Below, piece by piece: positions 61,601 to 64,000 of a stretch of 64,000 bases of DNA. The stretch covers positions 83,698-147,697 of the forward strand of contig CH002622.1 of the NCBI GenBank assembly GCA_000149265.1, written 5' to 3'. Source of the stretch: Ciona savignyi. Taxonomy: Eukaryota > Chordata > Ascidiacea > Phlebobranchia > Cionidae. The notes below the pieces were generated by a model that was not told where the DNA came from, made no database searches, and worked only from the letters and a program-made list of their open reading frames with translations. Position numbers and translations under genes: made by a program. The stretch's first letter is position 1. Each line of letters opens with the position of its first letter.

Positions 61601-63930
61601 ATACACAACACACTGCAATAACTCCGGTAACCCGACGGTGGGCGCGAGGTGATCTGACGATTGCCCGTGTGGTAACCACCTTGGTTTCTCCACTAACGGG
61701 GATAAACATGAATATCCTATCCTCTTCTATCCTAATAATTAACCCATAATTTACGATTTGCAGAAAAATGCGACGTGAAAAACGTCTTCGCATGATGATT
61801 TGGAAGATTAAATGGAGTGACATCGAGTGGTCAAAACGAAGAAGAAACTCGTCGGGTGGTTCCAGGGTTAGTATGACTTCATCTTAATATGGAAACGAAC
61901 ATATTTGATTGTATTACGTATTGGTGGAGTATGGTGAGAGTAAGCTGGATAAATAATAACTAATTACTGCACTTCATTTCCAGCTACCCTAAGAAACTTA
62001 AAGTATTAACATAAGCCTTAATATCAAGCACATTACATTTGTTCTACATATTCTCTAGTAGATATTGGCTTCACTTTTCACTCACACAATAATTATCAAC
62101 AACGCACTGGACTTATTATTTGACTAATATAAGTTAGTCTTTACTGTACAAAGTTATTTTTCCAAAATCCTAGTAAAAGACTAAAAATAACTGAATTTTT
62201 TGGGATGAACTTTTTTTAGTTTATTATTGGGATTTTGAATCATTTTAATGAAAGTTTTTTTTTGCTTAACACTTTATAAAAAAACGGTTTGCTAACCAAG
62301 AAATATTTTGCAGGATTCTTCTGCGTCCATTTCCAGTAGCACCGGCCACAATGGAGCACATTACAAGCAACTATTCACCAAGACAGGAATATACAAAGGA
62401 AACATGGTATCTGTGAAGGAACTTGGTGATAGGAGGATCAGTCTCACAAGGCAGGACCTGTTGGAGCTTGAAGCAGTGAGTGGAAATATATTTATTATTG
62501 TTGTGAAATTGCCTTGTTTTACATACTAGTTTATAATACGCCAGTTTGTCTGTCGGTTAAGTGCGTCGCCTTTCAATTAAAAGGTTGTAGGTTCAAAACC
62601 GGTTGCTAGCTAGTCGGTTGTGTCCTTGGGCAAGGCACTTTACGAACATTGCTTGAACTCAGCGGATTAATGGGTTCTACTAAATTGAAGGAACGTCTCT
62701 ATCATATACAACAGAAATAGCTCCGGTAACCCGACAATGGGTGCGAGGTAATCTGACGATTGCCTGTGTGTTAACCCCCTTGGTTTTCCCATTCATGGGG
62801 ATAAACATAAAAAAAATACAAGAATACAAATATTTGTTGCATTTTATATCCAGAAGGGTGGGAATATGTGTGGATGTACGAGTTTTCAATACAATAGTTC
62901 TTTAATATCTGGCTTTAAAATTGATTATATTATCAGAATTTAAAACTAATACTAAAGTCTGTGGAGTAATTAATCCGGAGTCTCAGGCCATAAGTTACAA
63001 AAAAAAGATAAAACAATCTCTTTCTATATATTACCTTGTTGGATATTGATGATAAACCAAACTATCTTACCTGCAACCACCATATAACCCCATATACAGC
63101 TTTATGCAATGGATCATGAACACATATGCAAGTTCATTGGGGCCAACGATGAGGTGCCTCATGTCAGTATTCTAACCGAATATTGCTCAAGAGGTTCACT
63201 ACAAGATCTGTTGGAAGATTCAACCGAATATGAAATGGATGATGTTTTTAAGTAAGGTTGCAAATTTATTTCTGCTTTAATGTTTATAAAATGACATCAT
63301 CTATGCCTAAGTCAAGCCTATTTATGTAGTGCATGTCATTTATGTTTTGTTAAAACTAGACGTTACTACACAGTATAACCAAATAGATTAGGGGGTTGGT
63401 GAGTTAGATGATTTTCGCGGGATAAACTAAATATTCTACCCTAATTTACAGTATCATATCACATTGACATATTTTCTTTCTTTTGTAAACTAATCAGCAA
63501 TTTTAAGGAATTCATTTATGCCAACTATTAAGAGTTTTAATTAAGCGATTTGTTAATTCGATTAATTATTGAAATTGGATAGGATATTCATGTTTATCCC
63601 TGTGAATGGGAAAACCAAGGGGGTTAACACACGGGCAATCGTCAGATCACCTCGCGCCCATCGTCGGGTTACCAGAGCTATTGCAGTGTGTTGTGTATGA
63701 TTTACATGTTCCTTCAACTATTGAATTTGATTCCAGATACTCGTTGATTTGCGACATTGTGCGAGGAATGCTGTTTATACACCGAAGCTCATTTGAATAT
63801 CATGGAAATCTTAAATCGTCGAATTGTTTGATTGACAGTAGATTTGTGGTCAAGTTGACGGACTTCGGATTGGCAAAGTTTCGAGATGGTTTGAGAACCG
63901 ACAGCAAAACTGGGTTTAAATATTACGAAA
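49669..63930 (+). CDS. NPR: receptor guanylyl cyclase, natriuretic-peptide-receptor type (5' part, runs off the window)
   Basis: A single-pass receptor making cGMP when bound by an extracellular ligand. Exons: 49669-49941, 51936-52162, 52659-52799, 53735-53931, 56582-56776, 57739-57940, 58647-58815, 59726-59867, 61138-61210, 61764-61866, 62314-62475, 63100-63251, 63737-63930; all phases join; 743 residues so far. Residues 1-23 are a signal peptide. The ligand-binding ANF-receptor domain runs to about 500 ([64 protein letters not shown]). Residues 516-540 are the membrane segment, followed by [17 protein letters not shown]. The kinase-homology domain starts near 575: VSVKELG keeps the beta-3 Lys, and [15 protein letters not shown] is typical. 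HGNLKSSNC has Asn in place of the catalytic Asp, as in this pseudokinase class, although TDFGLAKF keeps Asp-Phe-Gly. Dimerization and cyclase domains lie beyond 64000. Ligand identity cannot be read from the sequence. Confidence 0.93.
50169..50229. repeat. palindrome with 24-base perfect arms
   Basis: The arms 50169-50192 and 50206-50229 are exact inverted copies (TATACAATAAATACTGG... and complement) around a 13-base loop. Copy B of the duplication lacks the left arm, the loop and most of the right arm, but keeps the outer TTTATTGTATAC. Confidence 0.92.
50420..50628 (-). mobile_element. two SINE-B-like repeats in tandem
   Basis: Two successive units (about 50420-50515 and 50523-50628) in copy A of the duplication; copy B has one unit (51403-51510). 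Confidence 0.7.
50713..50820 (+). mobile_element. SINE-B-like repeat
   Basis: GTGTGGCCGAATAGTTAACG to ACCTTAGCTAAGTAAAG; its duplicate is at about 51595-51690. Confidence 0.65.
51403..51690. mobile_element. SINE-B-like repeats in copy B
   Basis: Minus-strand unit at 51403-51510 and plus-strand unit at 51595-51690, the counterparts of those in copy A. Confidence 0.65.
52444..52620 (-). mobile_element. SINE-A copy, head missing
   Basis: Tail and body are intact, then it breaks off; it ends about 40 bases before the cyclase exon at 52659. Confidence 0.8.
53036..53145 (-). mobile_element. SINE-B-like repeat
   Basis: TACCGGGTTAAGGTTCGAACC to GGTCGCGTTAACCATTCGG in a cyclase intron. A more broken copy follows at about 53454-53640. 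Confidence 0.65.
53958..54176 (-). mobile_element. SINE-A copy with internal deletion
   Basis: About 70 bases between ACACACGAGCAAT and GTGTATGATAGACACG are missing. It begins 26 bases after the cyclase exon ending at 53931. Confidence 0.82.
54177..56581 (+). other. long intron 4 of the receptor guanylyl cyclase
   Basis: After a SINE copy ending at 54176 there are about 2.4 kb in which I recognise no exon, RNA gene or repeat family. The exons on either side (53735-53931 and 56582-56776) join in phase and continue the family alignment, so no coding exon is missing. Confidence 0.5.
56793..57085 (-). mobile_element. SINE-A copy (full length)
   Basis: Begins 16 bases after the cyclase exon ending at 56776. 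Confidence 0.85.
57425..57713 (+). mobile_element. SINE-A copy (full length)
   Basis: Its tail ends 25 bases before the cyclase exon at 57739. An open frame starting in the SINE runs through the acceptor into that exon. Confidence 0.85.
58299..58587 (+). mobile_element. SINE-A copy (full length)
   Basis: Tail ends 59 bases before the cyclase exon at 58647. Confidence 0.85.
58885..59025. repeat. GGGGTTGGAGTTAG-block repeat
   Basis: AACATGGGGTTGGAGTTAGG and GTTCTGGGGTTGAGATTAGTG, ending AGCAGTGTTGCCCCTTTA. The end is the complement of the start of the 27713 copy, which suggests terminal inverted repeats for this family. Confidence 0.55.
59470..59580 (+). mobile_element. SINE-B-like repeat
   Basis: TGTGGCCAAATGGTTAACG, GACGAGCTCATTATGGG and an A-rich end, in a cyclase intron. 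Confidence 0.65.
61434..61722 (+). mobile_element. SINE-A copy (full length)
   Basis: Tail ends about 40 bases before the cyclase exon at 61764. Confidence 0.85.
62538..62810 (+). mobile_element. SINE-A copy (full length, tail worn)
   Basis: Head ACGCCAGTTTGTCTGTCGG; the tail dissolves into an A run instead of TATCCTATCC. Confidence 0.82.
63577..63717 (-). mobile_element. SINE-A copy, head missing
   Basis: Tail and half the body, ending 19 bases before the cyclase exon at 63737. Confidence 0.82.
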
Positions 63931-64000
63931 GTAAGTTTCTGCATTATTGACCCATTTTTATCAGTAACCGTGCAAAACTAGCTGAATATAACAAGGTACC

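Noticed and set aside
4344-63950. Many short open frames with a shared peptide containing [25 protein letters not shown] and [11 protein letters not shown]
   Set aside because: They are translations of SINE-A copies. The similarity is at DNA level, most copies have stops or frameshifts, and no start or codon pattern supports a protein.
1-64000. CRISPR arrays, bacterial operons, rRNA genes, integrated virus genes
   Set aside because: None seen; the direct repeats present are SINEs, a minisatellite and one tandem duplication.

Overview
The window looks like nuclear DNA of a chordate invertebrate, most probably a tunicate of the Ciona type. It is AT-rich. The genes have many exons, mostly short introns and GT-AG boundaries, and their products match vertebrate families exon by exon (DBS/MCF2L, PARP16, ACP6, HCN, natriuretic-peptide-type guanylyl cyclase). 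Between and inside them lie dozens of copies of a roughly 290-base tRNA-headed SINE. The species call is an inference from style and repeats. All exon models were built by eye from splice sites, reading phase and remembered family alignments. Wherever phases are quoted, consecutive exons were checked to join in frame.

Layout. 1-3438: gene-poor 5' region with candidate alternative first exons. 3439-18556 (+): a Dbl-family RhoGEF of the DBS/MCF2L type (Sec14, spectrin-like, DH, PH; no SH3 seen). 19658-22554 (-): a secreted protein with signal peptide, H-type-lectin-like domain, thrombospondin type-1 repeat and fibrinogen-like domain; a 257-base run of N sits in one intron. 23821-24502: a terminal-inverted-repeat element carrying a decayed tRNA-Asp. 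24931-29357 (+): an AtuA/DUF1446 protein with a mitochondrial-looking leader and an apparent frameshift in a run of nine G. 30655-33186 (-): PARP16-type mono-ADP-ribosyltransferase. 33874-37166 (-): ACP6-type lysophosphatidic acid phosphatase. 38031-46432 (+): an HCN pacemaker channel. 46457-49668: gene-free, with a minisatellite and a non-LTR-type repeat tail. 49669-63930 (+): 5' part of a receptor guanylyl cyclase (ligand-binding domain, membrane segment, start of the kinase-homology domain); the cyclase domain lies beyond the window.

The genes do not form one pathway. The unusual content is in the details: the three-domain lectin, the inverted-repeat element with a tRNA inside, a partial tandem duplication with an extra palindrome in the cyclase gene, SINE copies sitting very close to exon edges, and several alternative 5' ends for the RhoGEF.
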